Source: Amycolatopsis balhimycina FH 1894 (GTDB lineage Bacteria > Actinomycetota > Actinomycetes > Mycobacteriales > Pseudonocardiaceae). Taken from it: a stretch of 64,000 bases of DNA. The stretch is from assembly GCF_000384295.1 (NCBI RefSeq), contig NZ_KB913037.1, forward strand, positions 10,491,508 to 10,555,507, read 5' to 3'. Made by a program: the position numbers and the translations under genes. The notes beneath the pieces were generated by a model. That model searched no databases. It had not been told where the DNA came from and was given only the letters and a program-made list of their open reading frames with translations. Shown here in pieces: positions 33,750-42,930 of this stretch. Each line of letters opens with the position of its first letter. The first letter of the stretch is position 1.

Positions 33750-36677
33750 GTGCGCCACTCCCTCTTCCGCCGTGCTCTCGTCCCGGCGGTGGCCGCGACC
33801 CTGCTGCTGGCCCCTTCGCCGGCGCTCGCGGCGGCCCCGCCCCCGTTCCGCGATCCGTCGCTGCCCCTGGCGACGCGGATCGACGACCTGCTGTCTCGCC
33901 TGACGGCGGACGAGAAGATCTCCCTGCTGCACCAGTACGAACCGGCCATCCCGCGGCTCGGCATCGGCGTGTTCAAGACCGGCACCGAGGCGCTGCACGG
34001 CATCGCGTGGTCGACCGACTACGACAACAAGGGCGCCGTCGTCAAGGCGGACGGCACCGTGTTCCCGCAGGCCATCGGCCTCGCCAGCACCTGGGACCCG
34101 GCACTGGTCAAGCAGGTCGGCTCGGCCGTCGGGCAGGAGGCGCGCGGCTTCAACGCGCGGAACCCGACGCTGTGGGGCCTCAACCTCTGGGCGCCGGTGG
34201 TGAACCTGCTGCGCGACCCGCGGTGGGGCCGCAACGAAGAGGGCTACTCCGAGGACCCCCACCTCACCGGGGAGCTCGCGACCGCCTACGGCCGCGGCAT
34301 CCAGGGCGACGACCCGCGGTACCTGCAGGCCGCCCCCACGCTCAAGCACTACCTCGCCTACAACAACGAGGTCAGCCGCGACACCAGCAACTCCTCGGTG
34401 CCGCCCAAGATCCTGCACGACTACGACGAGCAGGCGTTCAAGATCCCGCTGGAGGCCGGCGCGGCCAACGCCGTCATGCCGTCGTACAACCTGGTCAACG
34501 GGCGGCCGAACACGGTGAGCCCCGACCTCGGCGGCAAGCTGCGGCAGTGGGCGCCCCAGGACATCGCCGTCGTCAGCGACGCCGGCGCACCGTCCAACCT
34601 GGTCAACTCCGAGAAGTACTACGCCACCAAGGCCGAGGCGGACGCGGCGGCGATCAAGGCGGGGCTCGACAGCTTCACCGACAACGACACCGACGGCTCG
34701 ATCACCGCCGCCGCGGTCAAGGAGGCGCTGAGCAAGGGCCTGCTGACCATGGCCGACGTCGAAAAGGCCGACCGGCACCTGCTTTCGCTGCGGTTCCGGC
34801 TCGGCGAGTTCGACCCGCCGGGACGCAACCCCTACGCGAAGATCACACCGGCCGTCATCAACTCGCCGGCCCACCAGGCCCTCGCCCGCAAGGCCGCCGA
34901 CGAGCAGGTCGTGCTGCTGCGCAACAACGGCGGCGCGCTGCCGCTGGACGCCGCGCGGAACAAGAAGATCGCGGTCGTCGGCCCGCTCTCGAACACGTTG
35001 TACGAAGACTGGTACAGCGGCGCGATGCAGACCAAGGTCACCCCGGTGCAGGGCATCAAGGAGCGGCTCGGCTCGGCGGGCACGGTCGCGTCGTCGGAAG
35101 GCGTCGACCGGATCGCGCTGAAGGACCTCTCGACCGGCCGGTACCTGACCGCGCCGACGACCACGGGGAAGGTGACTGCCGGCGGGACCATCGCGGGCAC
35201 CACCGAATCCTTCGACGTCTACGACTGGGGCGCGGGCAAGAACACCCTGCGGGCGGCCGCGAACGGCAAGTTCCTCAGCTACTCCGGCGGCGCCCTGGTG
35301 AACGACGTCGACCAGCCGGCCGGCTGGTTCGTGCAGCAGCAGCTGAAGCTCGACGCCCAGCCCGACGGCAGCTACGTGCTCGAATACGCGGGCAACGAAG
35401 TGAACGAGCCGTGGTTCGGCCCGAACAAGTTCGCCGTCGTCGGCGCCGACGGGGTCCTGACGATCTCCTCGCCGGACGCCGCGCACGCGACCAAGTTCGG
35501 CCGTGACGTGCTCACCAGCGGGGTCGGCAGCGCGGTCGCCGCCGCCAAGGACGCGGACACCGCCGTCGTCGTGGTCGGCAGCATGCCGTTCATCAACGGC
35601 CGCGAGGCCAACGACCGGACCAGCACCGAGCTCGCCCCGGCGCAGCGCGCGCTGATCGAGGCCGTGCAGAAGGCCAACCCGCACACCGTCGTCGTGGTGG
35701 AGAACAGCTATCCGACGACCGGCTGGGACACGCTGTCCGTGCCGGGCATCGTGTGGACCAGCCACGCCGGGCAGGAGACCGGGCACGCGGTCGCCGACGT
35801 GCTCTTCGGCGACAAGGACCCGAGCGGGCGGCTGACGCAGACCTGGTACGCCTCCGACGCCGGGCTGCCGAGCATCCTGGACTACGACATCGCGAAGACC
35901 GGGATGACGTACCAGTACTACCGCGGGAAGCCGTTGTTCCCCTTCGGGTACGGGCTCAGCTACACGAGCTTCCGCTACAGCGGCGTGCGGGCCGTCCAGG
36001 CCGGCGGCAAGGTCCAGGTGAGCGTCGACGTGACGAACACCGGCGCCCGCGCCGGGACCGACGTCGTCCAGCTCTACTCGAAGAACGCCGGCGTGCAGCG
36101 GTTGCGGGACTTCTCGAAGGTGACCCTGGCGCCGAAGCAGACCCGTACGCTGCGGTTCGAGGTGCCCGTCGCGGACCTGGCGTCCTGGGACGTCTCGCGG
36201 GACCGGTCCGTGGTGGCGGCGGGGGTCTACGAGTTCTCGGTGGGCCGCAACGCCGCCGAACTTTCGGCACCGCAGCCGGTCTACGTGCCGGGCGAGCGGG
36301 CCCTGCCGCGCGACCTGAGCCGTCCGACGCAGGCCCAGAACTTCGATGACTACTCCGGGACGACGTTGACGGACACGTCGAAGGTTTCGGGTACCTCGGT
36401 CGCGGGCGTGGCCGGGAGCTGGGTGGCGTACCGCGATGTGGCCTTGAACGGCCCGGCGCGCTTCTCGGCTTCGGTGTCGGCGCCGGCGTCATCGCGTGTC
36501 ACGATCCGCCTGGACTCGCCGACCGGCCGTGTCTTGGGAACGGCTTCGGTGCCGAGCACAGGTGACCGGTACGCGTACACGACGGTGACCGCCGCACTGG
36601 CGAAGGCCGCCGGCCGCCACGACGTGTACCTGACCTTCGACGGCCCGGTGAACGTGGCGACGTTCTCGCTGCGGTGA
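33750..36677 (+). CDS. Large secreted GH3 beta-glycosidase with trefoil-like insert and C-terminal CBM
   Basis: A 975-residue secreted enzyme. The signal peptide is FRRALVPAVAATLLLAPSPA. The GH3 N-terminal barrel carries the catalytic aspartate in IAVVSDAGAP, with NLLRDPRWGRNEEGYSEDP and APTLKHYLAYNNE. The second GH3 domain (LLRNNGGALPLD, FPFGYGLSYTSF) is interrupted at about residues 450-570 by a beta-trefoil/fascin-like insert with TGRYLTAPTT, NGKFLSYSGGALV and FGPNKFAVVGADGVLTI. A fibronectin-III-like domain and a C-terminal CBM6-like beta-sandwich follow. It probably releases beta-linked xylose or glucose from plant oligosaccharides outside the cell. GTG 33750 follows CCGGAGG. Confidence 0.85.
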   Translation: MRHSLFRRALVPAVAATLLLAPSPALAAAPPPFRDPSLPLATRIDDLLSRLTADEKISLLHQYEPAIPRLGIGVFKTGTEALHGIAWSTDYDNKGAVVKADGTVFPQAIGLASTWDPALVKQVGSAVGQEARGFNARNPTLWGLNLWAPVVNLLRDPRWGRNEEGYSEDPHLTGELATAYGRGIQGDDPRYLQAAPTLKHYLAYNNEVSRDTSNSSVPPKILHDYDEQAFKIPLEAGAANAVMPSYNLVNGRPNTVSPDLGGKLRQWAPQDIAVVSDAGAPSNLVNSEKYYATKAEADAAAIKAGLDSFTDNDTDGSITAAAVKEALSKGLLTMADVEKADRHLLSLRFRLGEFDPPGRNPYAKITPAVINSPAHQALARKAADEQVVLLRNNGGALPLDAARNKKIAVVGPLSNTLYEDWYSGAMQTKVTPVQGIKERLGSAGTVASSEGVDRIALKDLSTGRYLTAPTTTGKVTAGGTIAGTTESFDVYDWGAGKNTLRAAANGKFLSYSGGALVNDVDQPAGWFVQQQLKLDAQPDGSYVLEYAGNEVNEPWFGPNKFAVVGADGVLTISSPDAAHATKFGRDVLTSGVGSAVAAAKDADTAVVVVGSMPFINGREANDRTSTELAPAQRALIEAVQKANPHTVVVVENSYPTTGWDTLSVPGIVWTSHAGQETGHAVADVLFGDKDPSGRLTQTWYASDAGLPSILDYDIAKTGMTYQYYRGKPLFPFGYGLSYTSFRYSGVRAVQAGGKVQVSVDVTNTGARAGTDVVQLYSKNAGVQRLRDFSKVTLAPKQTRTLRFEVPVADLASWDVSRDRSVVAAGVYEFSVGRNAAELSAPQPVYVPGERALPRDLSRPTQAQNFDDYSGTTLTDTSKVSGTSVAGVAGSWVAYRDVALNGPARFSASVSAPASSRVTIRLDSPTGRVLGTASVPSTGDRYAYTTVTAALAKAAGRHDVYLTFDGPVNVATFSLR

Positions 36678-36678
36678 C

Positions 36679-37500
36679 CTACGGTTTCCGCCCGACGCCC
36701 GCGTAGGGGAGGGAGTTGACCGACGGGTCTTCGGACATGTCGCCGACTCCCTCCGGGTGCCACATCGCGCAGCCGACCAGGCCCGGTTCGACCAGGTCGA
36801 AGCCCTGGAAGAACCGGAGCACCTGGTCGTGCGTGCGCGGGAACGGCCGGTTCTGCTGGTTCTGCCGGCTCGTGTACACCTCGATCGCCTCGTCGAGGCC
36901 CGCCGAACCGGAGTCCGCCGCGACGTGCGTGACGGCGAGGAAACTGCCCGGCGCGAGCCGGTCGTGGTAGCGGGTCAGGATGCCCTCCGGATCCCACGAG
37001 TCGGGCACGAAGTGCAGCAGCAGCAACATGAACAGCCCGATCGGCTGCTCGGGGTCGAGCAGCCGGCGCGCCGGCTCCGCGTCGAAGATGTCGTTGACGT
37101 CGCGCAGGTCGGCCTGGAGCACCGCGCAGTTGTCGTTGCCCTGCAACAGCAGCTCGCTGTGCGCGACCGCGACCGGCTCGCGGTCGACGTAGACCACCCG
37201 GCACGCCGGGTCGGCCTGCTGGACGATCTCGTGGAGGTTCCCCGCCGTCGGGATGCCGGACCCGATGTCGAGGAACTGCCGGACCCCGGCGTCGACCATG
37301 TACCGCGCGGCGCGGCGCAGGAAGGCGCGGTTGAGCCGGGCCGCGTCCCGGACCCCGGGCATGATCTTCAGGATCTGCTCCCCGAGCGCCCGGTCGGCGG
37401 CGAAGTTGTGGTCGCCGTCGAGCCAGAAGTCGTACACCCGCGCCGGGTTCGGCACCGTGGTGTCGATCTCCGGCGGTACCCAGCTCGCTTCCCCGGTCAC
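36679..37500 (-). CDS. DUF574-family SAM-dependent methyltransferase
   Basis: A 273-residue member of the DUF574 methyltransferase family, which is expanded in streptomycetes and relatives. The hallmark N-terminal motif is PNPARVYDFWLDGDHNFAAD; the SAM-binding glycine motif is FLDIGSGIPTAGN; the acidic end of strand 2 is VVYVDREPVA. The substrate is unknown for most of the family. The GTG at 37500 has GGGAGG four to five bases upstream and is preferred over an earlier in-frame GTG at 37512. The stop is two bases from the convergent GH3 stop. Confidence 0.85.
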   Translation of the reverse strand: MTGEASWVPPEIDTTVPNPARVYDFWLDGDHNFAADRALGEQILKIMPGVRDAARLNRAFLRRAARYMVDAGVRQFLDIGSGIPTAGNLHEIVQQADPACRVVYVDREPVAVAHSELLLQGNDNCAVLQADLRDVNDIFDAEPARRLLDPEQPIGLFMLLLLHFVPDSWDPEGILTRYHDRLAPGSFLAVTHVAADSGSAGLDEAIEVYTSRQNQQNRPFPRTHDQVLRFFQGFDLVEPGLVGCAMWHPEGVGDMSEDPSVNSLPYAGVGRKP

Positions 37501-37624
37501 GGGACCTCCCACCCCTCGAGCACTCCGAAGTGGCGCAGTTTAGCGCTCTCATCCGTTCGTGTGGACTCGCGCTCGGCGGACCGGCCGCCCGGCTAGGGTG
37601 GCCCGGTCACGAGGAGGCGAGGCC

Positions 37625-38989
37625 ATGCCGAACCCGCGTCCCGTTCCCGGTCGCTTGCCTGTGCTCGGGCACACCGTGTCCCTGCTGCGCGACCCGCTGA
37701 AGCTCTTCACTTCCCTTCCGGCGCACGGAGAAGTCGTCGAACTCCGTCTCGGGCCGCTGCCGGTGCACGTGGTCACCACGCCGGAGCTGGCCTGGCAGGT
37801 GCTGGCCACCGACGCCGACAAGTTCGACAAGGGCCTGGTCTTCGACAAGATGCGGCCCCTCTTCGGTGACGGCCTGGCCACCTCGAACGGCGAGCTCAAC
37901 CGCCGCCAGCGCCGGCTGGTGATGCCCGCCTTCGGCCGCGCGCGGATCGCGGGCTACGCCGAAAACACCATGACGAAACTGGCCGCCGCCCTGGTGGATT
38001 CGTGGCAGCCGGGCGAAGTCGTCCAGTTCGACCAGTGCATGCAAGACCTGGTGCTGACCGTCGCCGGGCAGACGCTGTTCTCCACCGCGCTCGGCGACGA
38101 GGCGCTCGAAGAGATCCGGCGTTCGATCCCGGTCATGCTGAAGTACGTGCTCGTCCGCGCGTTTTCGCCGAAATTCGTGGAGAAGCTGCCGATCCCGCCG
38201 AACCGGAAGTTCGACGCCGCGGCCGCGCGCCTGCGCGAGGTGATCGGCGAAACCGTCGTCGCCGCCCGCGAAGACGGCGCCGACCACGGCGACCTGCTGT
38301 CGATGCTGCTGCTGGCCCGCGACGAGGACACCGGCGAGGGCATGTCCGACCGGCAGGTGCACGACGAGGTCATCACGATCCTGACGACCGGCGCCGAGAC
38401 CACCGCCGTCGCGCTGGCCTGGTTTTTCCACGAGCTCGGGCAGCACCCGGACGTCGAGCGCCGGTTCCACGCCGAAGTCGACAGTGTCCTTGGGGGCGGC
38501 GGGGTCCTTGGGGGCGGAGTCCTTGGTGGCCGGGCCGCGCGCTTCGAGGACCTGCCGGATCTCGGTTACACACAACAGATCGTCAACGAGATCGTCCGCC
38601 GCACCCCGCCGCTGATCCTGATGCGCCGCGCCCGCGAGGACGTCGAACTCGGCGGGGTGGCGATCCCGGCGGGCAGCGAGGTCGCCGTCAGCCAGCACAC
38701 CCTGCACCGCGATCCGCGCTGGTTCCCCGAGCCGGACCGGTTCGACCCGGACCGCTGGGCGCCCGGCCGCGCCGCGGAACTGCCGAAGGGCGCGTACATC
38801 CCGTTCGGCGCGGGCGCGCGGCTGTGCCCCGGGCACGTGTTCGCGCCGACGGAGATCGCCATCGTGGCGGCGACGATCGGAGCCCGCTGGCGCCTGGATC
38901 CCGTGCCCGGCAAGAAGGTGTACGCGCAGATCAAGGCCACGATGCAGCCGAACCGGCTGCCGATGACCGTGGTGCCCCGCCGGACCTGA
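37625..38989 (+). CDS. Cytochrome P450
   Basis: A 454-residue haem monooxygenase. The I-helix oxygen-activation motif is TTGAETTAVALAWFF, the K-helix ExxR lies in IVNEIVRRTPP, and the haem-binding loop is FGAGARLCPGH with the axial cysteine. Sequence style (PVLGHTVSLLRDPLKLFTSL) resembles the fatty-acid or terpene-oxidising CYP families with bacterial membrane-like N termini removed. The substrate is unknown, and no redox partner is adjacent. A Gly/Val/Leu repeat (VLGGGGVLGGGVLGG) is inserted in a surface loop and arises from a DNA tandem repeat. ATG 37625 follows GAGGAGG. Confidence 0.9.
   Translation: MPNPRPVPGRLPVLGHTVSLLRDPLKLFTSLPAHGEVVELRLGPLPVHVVTTPELAWQVLATDADKFDKGLVFDKMRPLFGDGLATSNGELNRRQRRLVMPAFGRARIAGYAENTMTKLAAALVDSWQPGEVVQFDQCMQDLVLTVAGQTLFSTALGDEALEEIRRSIPVMLKYVLVRAFSPKFVEKLPIPPNRKFDAAAARLREVIGETVVAAREDGADHGDLLSMLLLARDEDTGEGMSDRQVHDEVITILTTGAETTAVALAWFFHELGQHPDVERRFHAEVDSVLGGGGVLGGGVLGGRAARFEDLPDLGYTQQIVNEIVRRTPPLILMRRAREDVELGGVAIPAGSEVAVSQHTLHRDPRWFPEPDRFDPDRWAPGRAAELPKGAYIPFGAGARLCPGHVFAPTEIAIVAATIGARWRLDPVPGKKVYAQIKATMQPNRLPMTVVPRRT
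38486..38530 (+). repeat. Short tandem repeat inside the P450 gene
   Basis: GTCCTTGGGGGCGG occurs at 38486-38499 and 38504-38517, with a truncated third copy from 38519. It encodes three successive Val-Leu-Gly runs in an otherwise normal P450, in the loop between the I helix and the K helix. Confidence 0.6.
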
Positions 38990-39062
38990 CGGTGCCGATT
39001 CCACTACCGGGTGTAGTGTTCCGGGGTCCTTCAGCCCGCCCGTTTCGGAAGGGGAATGCGGT

Positions 39063-40169
39063 TTGAGACGGCCGCTCAAACTGACGTCGGTGTTGTCCGC
39101 CTGCGGTGTCCTGCTCGCGTCGCTGACCGCGGCGGCGCCCGCCGAGGCCGCCGAGGCCGCCGCGATCTCCTGCGGCGACACGGATCTGCCGGTCACCGGT
39201 CCCGGCCTGCCACCGCTGGTCCCGGGTTCCCCCGCGACCGTGCACGGCCGCCTGTGCCTGCCCGCCGGTGCTGGGCCGGATACCGTCCAGCTGCTCGTGC
39301 ACGGCGGGACGTACAACAGCGCCTACTGGGACCTGCCGTACGAACCGGCGCGCTACTCCTACCAGCGCGACATGGCCGCCCACGGCTACGCGACCTTCGC
39401 CGTGGACCAGCTCGGCGCCGGGCGCAGCAGCCGTCCCCTGAGCCTGCCGCTGTCGGTCTGGGCCGCGGCCGAGTCGATGCACGAGGTGGTCGGGCACCTG
39501 CGGGCCGGGCGCGTCGGCGGGGTGCCGTTCGCGAAGGTGGTCATCGTCGGGCACTCGGTCGGCTCGGGCACCGTCGCGGCGGAGGCGTCGACCTACCACG
39601 ACGTCGACGGCGTCGTCCTCACCGGCATCACGCACCTGCCCGCGCTGCCGGTGCTGGCGCTGGGCGCGGCCCTCGGCCTGCAGCCCGCGTTCGCCGACGA
39701 ACAGCCGGCCCACCTGGGCAGCGACCCGTTGTACTTCACCACGAAACCGGGGGCACGGGCCGGGCTCTTCTACGCCGCCGGGGACGCCGACCCGGGCGTG
39801 ATCGCGGCCGACGAAGCGACCAAGGACCAGGTTTCGGTGCCCGGGATGGGCACGGTCGCGTTGTTCGGTATCGTGCTGCCGGCGACGTGGGGAATCGCCG
39901 CACCGGTTTTCCAGGTGGTCGGGGAAAAGGACGTCCTTTTCTGCGGCCTTCTGGCGTTGCGTGACTGTTCGGACGCCGGCGTGTTGCGCGCGCAGGAGGC
40001 GCCGTACTACGCCGATCCGTCGAAGCTTTCGATGTACGTCCTTCCGGGTGCCGGGCATTCCGTGGCGTTGCACGAAAACGCCGGGGAATACCGGGACGCC
40101 ACCCGTTCGTGGCTGCAGAACCGCCTGGGGATCGCTCCGCAGGGTTATCACTCGATCGGACGAAACTGA
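39063..40169 (+). CDS. Secreted alpha/beta hydrolase
   Basis: A 368-residue exported hydrolase. The signal peptide is LKLTSVLSACGVLLASLTAA followed by AAPAEAAEA. The alpha/beta-hydrolase core shows the oxyanion HG motif VHGGTYNSAYWD, the nucleophile elbow VIVGHSVGSG (Ser), and the final catalytic His in VLPGAGHSVAL; the acid is probably in QVVGEKDVLF. Substrates are likely esters or lactones, but nothing fixes them. The TTG start at 39063 follows GAAGGGG and yields an intact signal peptide. The gene is 73 bases after the P450; a functional link is possible but not shown. Confidence 0.8.
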   Translation: MRRPLKLTSVLSACGVLLASLTAAAPAEAAEAAAISCGDTDLPVTGPGLPPLVPGSPATVHGRLCLPAGAGPDTVQLLVHGGTYNSAYWDLPYEPARYSYQRDMAAHGYATFAVDQLGAGRSSRPLSLPLSVWAAAESMHEVVGHLRAGRVGGVPFAKVVIVGHSVGSGTVAAEASTYHDVDGVVLTGITHLPALPVLALGAALGLQPAFADEQPAHLGSDPLYFTTKPGARAGLFYAAGDADPGVIAADEATKDQVSVPGMGTVALFGIVLPATWGIAAPVFQVVGEKDVLFCGLLALRDCSDAGVLRAQEAPYYADPSKLSMYVLPGAGHSVALHENAGEYRDATRSWLQNRLGIAPQGYHSIGRN

Positions 40170-40226
40170 AACCGTGGGCACCCGCACCATTTCACGGCAG
40201 GATGTATCGGTTCCCCCGACCGGAGG

Positions 40227-42353
40227 GTGCTCGAGAACCTTGGACAGCCTGAGGTGACTGCTCCCCGTCCCCGCGGTGACGACCCGCGGCAGAAGCCGTC
40301 CGCCGAACGCGCGGCGCGGCGGCTCGGCACGCTCGCGCGCAAATGGGGTTACCTGATCAGTACCACCGCCTACCTCCCGCACACCCCCGAAGAGATCGAG
40401 CGTGAGCTGACGGCGCTGGCCGGACGGCTGTTCGACGCCGTCGCGAGCGACCCGCCGGACACCGCCGATGCCGCGGCGGCCGGCGGACGGCTCGTCGAGC
40501 TGCGGTGCGTCGGCGCGGACAGCCTGCGCCGCAGCCTGGAAGTGCTCGGCAAGGCCCTGCTGCACGAGCCGGAGCTGCGCCGGGTCGACGGGCTCGCCGA
40601 GCGGCTCGTGCTGGTGCTCGGCGCGCTCAGCTCCGGCTACGGCGAGATGCTGCGCGAGGACATCCAGAAGCGGCAGGAGGGCCTCAGCCGCGCGCTGCTC
40701 AAGGTCGAGCAGGAGACGCGGCAGAAGCAGGTCATCAGCCGCGCGCAGTTCGAGGAGGTGTTCGCCGGCTCCGCCAGCGGCGTCGCGCTCAGCGAGCTCG
40801 ACGGGCGCGTGCTGCGGGCCAACGCCGCGCTCGCCAAGACGCTCAACCGCACGCCGGCCGAGATCGCCACCCTGACCCTGTTCGACCTCGTCCACCCCGA
40901 CGACGTCGAGCAGCTCCGCGCGGGCTACCGGGACCTGGTCGCCGGCCGGCTGCACCGGCTGCGCACCGGCCGCCGCCTGGTCGGCAAGGACGGCGAGCCG
41001 ATGTGGGCCACCTTCGCCGCGTCGGTGATCCGCGACTCCGTCGGTACGCCCCGGCAGCTGCTGACGATCGTCGACGACGACACCGAGGTGTCGCTGCTGC
41101 AGCGGCGGCTGAGCCACCAGGCCCTGCACGACGTGCTGACCGGCCTGCCCAACCGCCAGTTCTTCAGCACCCGCCTCGAAACCCTGCTTCGCGACGCCGA
41201 CCCGGTCCACGGGGCGACGCTGTTCCACCTCGACCTCGACGGCTTCTCGCAGATCAACGGCGGGCTCGGCCAGGACCTCGGCGACCGGGTGCTGCGGGGT
41301 GTCGCGGCGAAGCTGAAGGTGGTGTTCGACCGGGAAACGGCCCTCGTGGCACGCCTCGGCGGCGACGAGTTCGGGGTGCTGGTGCAGAACGCGGCGGAGA
41401 CCCCCGACGTGGTGACCCTCGTCCACCGGATCACCCACGAACTCGCCGAGCCGGAGTACGTCGACGGGCAGCACGGGGTCGCGGTGTCGGCCGCCATCGG
41501 CGTCGTCCACCGGCCGCCGCGGGACATCACGCCCGCGGAGCTGCTTCGCGCGTCGGGTTTGACCCTGCGCCGCGTGCAGCGGACGGGGATCCAGTGGGGC
41601 CTGTTCGACCGCGAGCTGGACCGGCGCGACCGGCACGAATTCGGCCTGGCCGCGTCGCTGGCGGGCGCCTGGGAGAACGGCGAGATCGTCGTCGGCTACC
41701 GCGCACTGGTGCCCGCGGGCGCCGACGCGGTCGAAAGCCTCGAGGCGCGGCTGCGCTGGAACCACCCGTCCGAAGGCGTGCTGCCGCACGAGACGTGCGT
41801 GCGGCTTGCCGCGGAGACCGGGCTGGCGCTGCCGCTCGGCACGTGGCTGCTGCGGACGGCGGCCGAGCGGCTCGCGGCGTCCGGGCTCGACGTGCCGCTC
41901 GTCGTCGAGCTCACCGCACAGCAGGCCGCCGACCCCGAGCTGGTGGGCGAGATCCGCCGGGTGCTCGGCGACACCGGCTTGGCGCCCTCGCGGCTGCGCC
42001 CCGGCTTCCCGGCGGCCGGCCTGGCCGCGTCCGGCGACGCGGCCGACAACTTCAAGGTGCTGGCGGAAATCGGCGTGCCGGTGGAGATCCACGGCTTCGG
42101 CGACGTCACCTGCCTCACGGAGTGGCCGGTGCGCGCGGTCCGCCTGGTGGCGAACCTGGTGGCGCGCCGGGACCACCCGCTGGTGACGGGCACGCTGTCG
42201 GCGTTGATCGACGCGGCGCACGCGGCCGGGGCCGAGGTCGGCGTGACCGGTGTCGAGACGCGCGAGCAGGCCGCGTGGTGGCGGGATCGCGGCGCGGACC
42301 GGTTGTCGGGCCCGGCGTACCCGGAGCTCCCGGCCGGGTTGCCCGGCTGCTGA
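40227..42353 (+). CDS. PAS-GGDEF-EAL protein with degenerate EAL
   Basis: A 708-residue cyclic-di-GMP signalling protein without membrane segments. An N-terminal helical region is followed by a PAS domain (EVFAGSASGVALSELDGRVL). The GGDEF domain has an intact ARLGGDEFGVLVQ active site and LTGLPNRQFFSTRL. The EAL domain is degraded: the EAL motif reads ESLEARLRWNHP and the later DDFG motif reads IHGFGDV, so phosphodiesterase activity is doubtful. It is therefore probably a diguanylate cyclase with a c-di-GMP-binding or inert EAL. The start is uncertain: GTG 40227 or GTG 40254, neither with a good ribosome site. Confidence 0.82.
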   Translation: MLENLGQPEVTAPRPRGDDPRQKPSAERAARRLGTLARKWGYLISTTAYLPHTPEEIERELTALAGRLFDAVASDPPDTADAAAAGGRLVELRCVGADSLRRSLEVLGKALLHEPELRRVDGLAERLVLVLGALSSGYGEMLREDIQKRQEGLSRALLKVEQETRQKQVISRAQFEEVFAGSASGVALSELDGRVLRANAALAKTLNRTPAEIATLTLFDLVHPDDVEQLRAGYRDLVAGRLHRLRTGRRLVGKDGEPMWATFAASVIRDSVGTPRQLLTIVDDDTEVSLLQRRLSHQALHDVLTGLPNRQFFSTRLETLLRDADPVHGATLFHLDLDGFSQINGGLGQDLGDRVLRGVAAKLKVVFDRETALVARLGGDEFGVLVQNAAETPDVVTLVHRITHELAEPEYVDGQHGVAVSAAIGVVHRPPRDITPAELLRASGLTLRRVQRTGIQWGLFDRELDRRDRHEFGLAASLAGAWENGEIVVGYRALVPAGADAVESLEARLRWNHPSEGVLPHETCVRLAAETGLALPLGTWLLRTAAERLAASGLDVPLVVELTAQQAADPELVGEIRRVLGDTGLAPSRLRPGFPAAGLAASGDAADNFKVLAEIGVPVEIHGFGDVTCLTEWPVRAVRLVANLVARRDHPLVTGTLSALIDAAHAAGAEVGVTGVETREQAAWWRDRGADRLSGPAYPELPAGLPGC

Positions 42354-42479
42354 ACCCTGGCTCGTTACGCCGAATGGCGCAAGGAAAGTAGGCCGTTCGG
42401 ACCTGTCGCGTGAAGTGATCTCCTCATTACCCTCCAGTAGCAGGCAGTGGTGCCGATCACAGTCGCTCCGGGAGGTCCC

Positions 42480-42899
42480 ATGGCGTCGCGCGTCCGAGGA
42501 CCCGGCTCCGAAGACCGGCGCGAACTGCGGCTCAGGCACGTCGCCGGCTGTCTCCCGTGCACGCTCAAGTGCGCGTACTGCGGGCTGCCGGTGCGGCTGG
42601 CCGGGCCGGGTGGTCACCCCGGCTACGGCGTCGTCGAAGAAGTGACCGGCGATCTCGTGCTGCTGCACCGCTTCTGCCGCAGCGCGCTCGGCCGCTGCCG
42701 GACGCGGGGGTGCGTGCTGCGGCGCGCCCACCTCGGCCGCGCGACCGAGCAGTACGAAACCGGCCGGCGGCGGCCCGGGCGCTACCAGCGCCTCGGCGTC
42801 CGCCGATCGTCCGACCTCGATCTGTACCGGAAACACTGGCGGGTCGCGAAGATGCGGTACGCGTGCAAGGCGTGCCGGTACTACACCGGCTCGCACTGA
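42480..42899 (+). CDS. Cys-rich putative zinc-binding protein
   Basis: A 139-residue basic protein with cysteine clusters: GCLPCTLKCAYCGLPV, then HRFCRSALGRCRTRGC and a C-terminal YACKACRYYTGSH. The spacing suggests two or three zinc-ribbon-like knuckles. No family is recognised. ATG 42480 follows a clear GGGAGG. It lies 31 bases before the Fe-S oxidoreductase gene on the same strand, so it may be co-transcribed with it. Confidence 0.6.
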   Translation: MASRVRGPGSEDRRELRLRHVAGCLPCTLKCAYCGLPVRLAGPGGHPGYGVVEEVTGDLVLLHRFCRSALGRCRTRGCVLRRAHLGRATEQYETGRRRPGRYQRLGVRRSSDLDLYRKHWRVAKMRYACKACRYYTGSH

Positions 42900-42930
42900 G
42901 CCGGTCCTTCCATCACGACGCGGAGGACTC

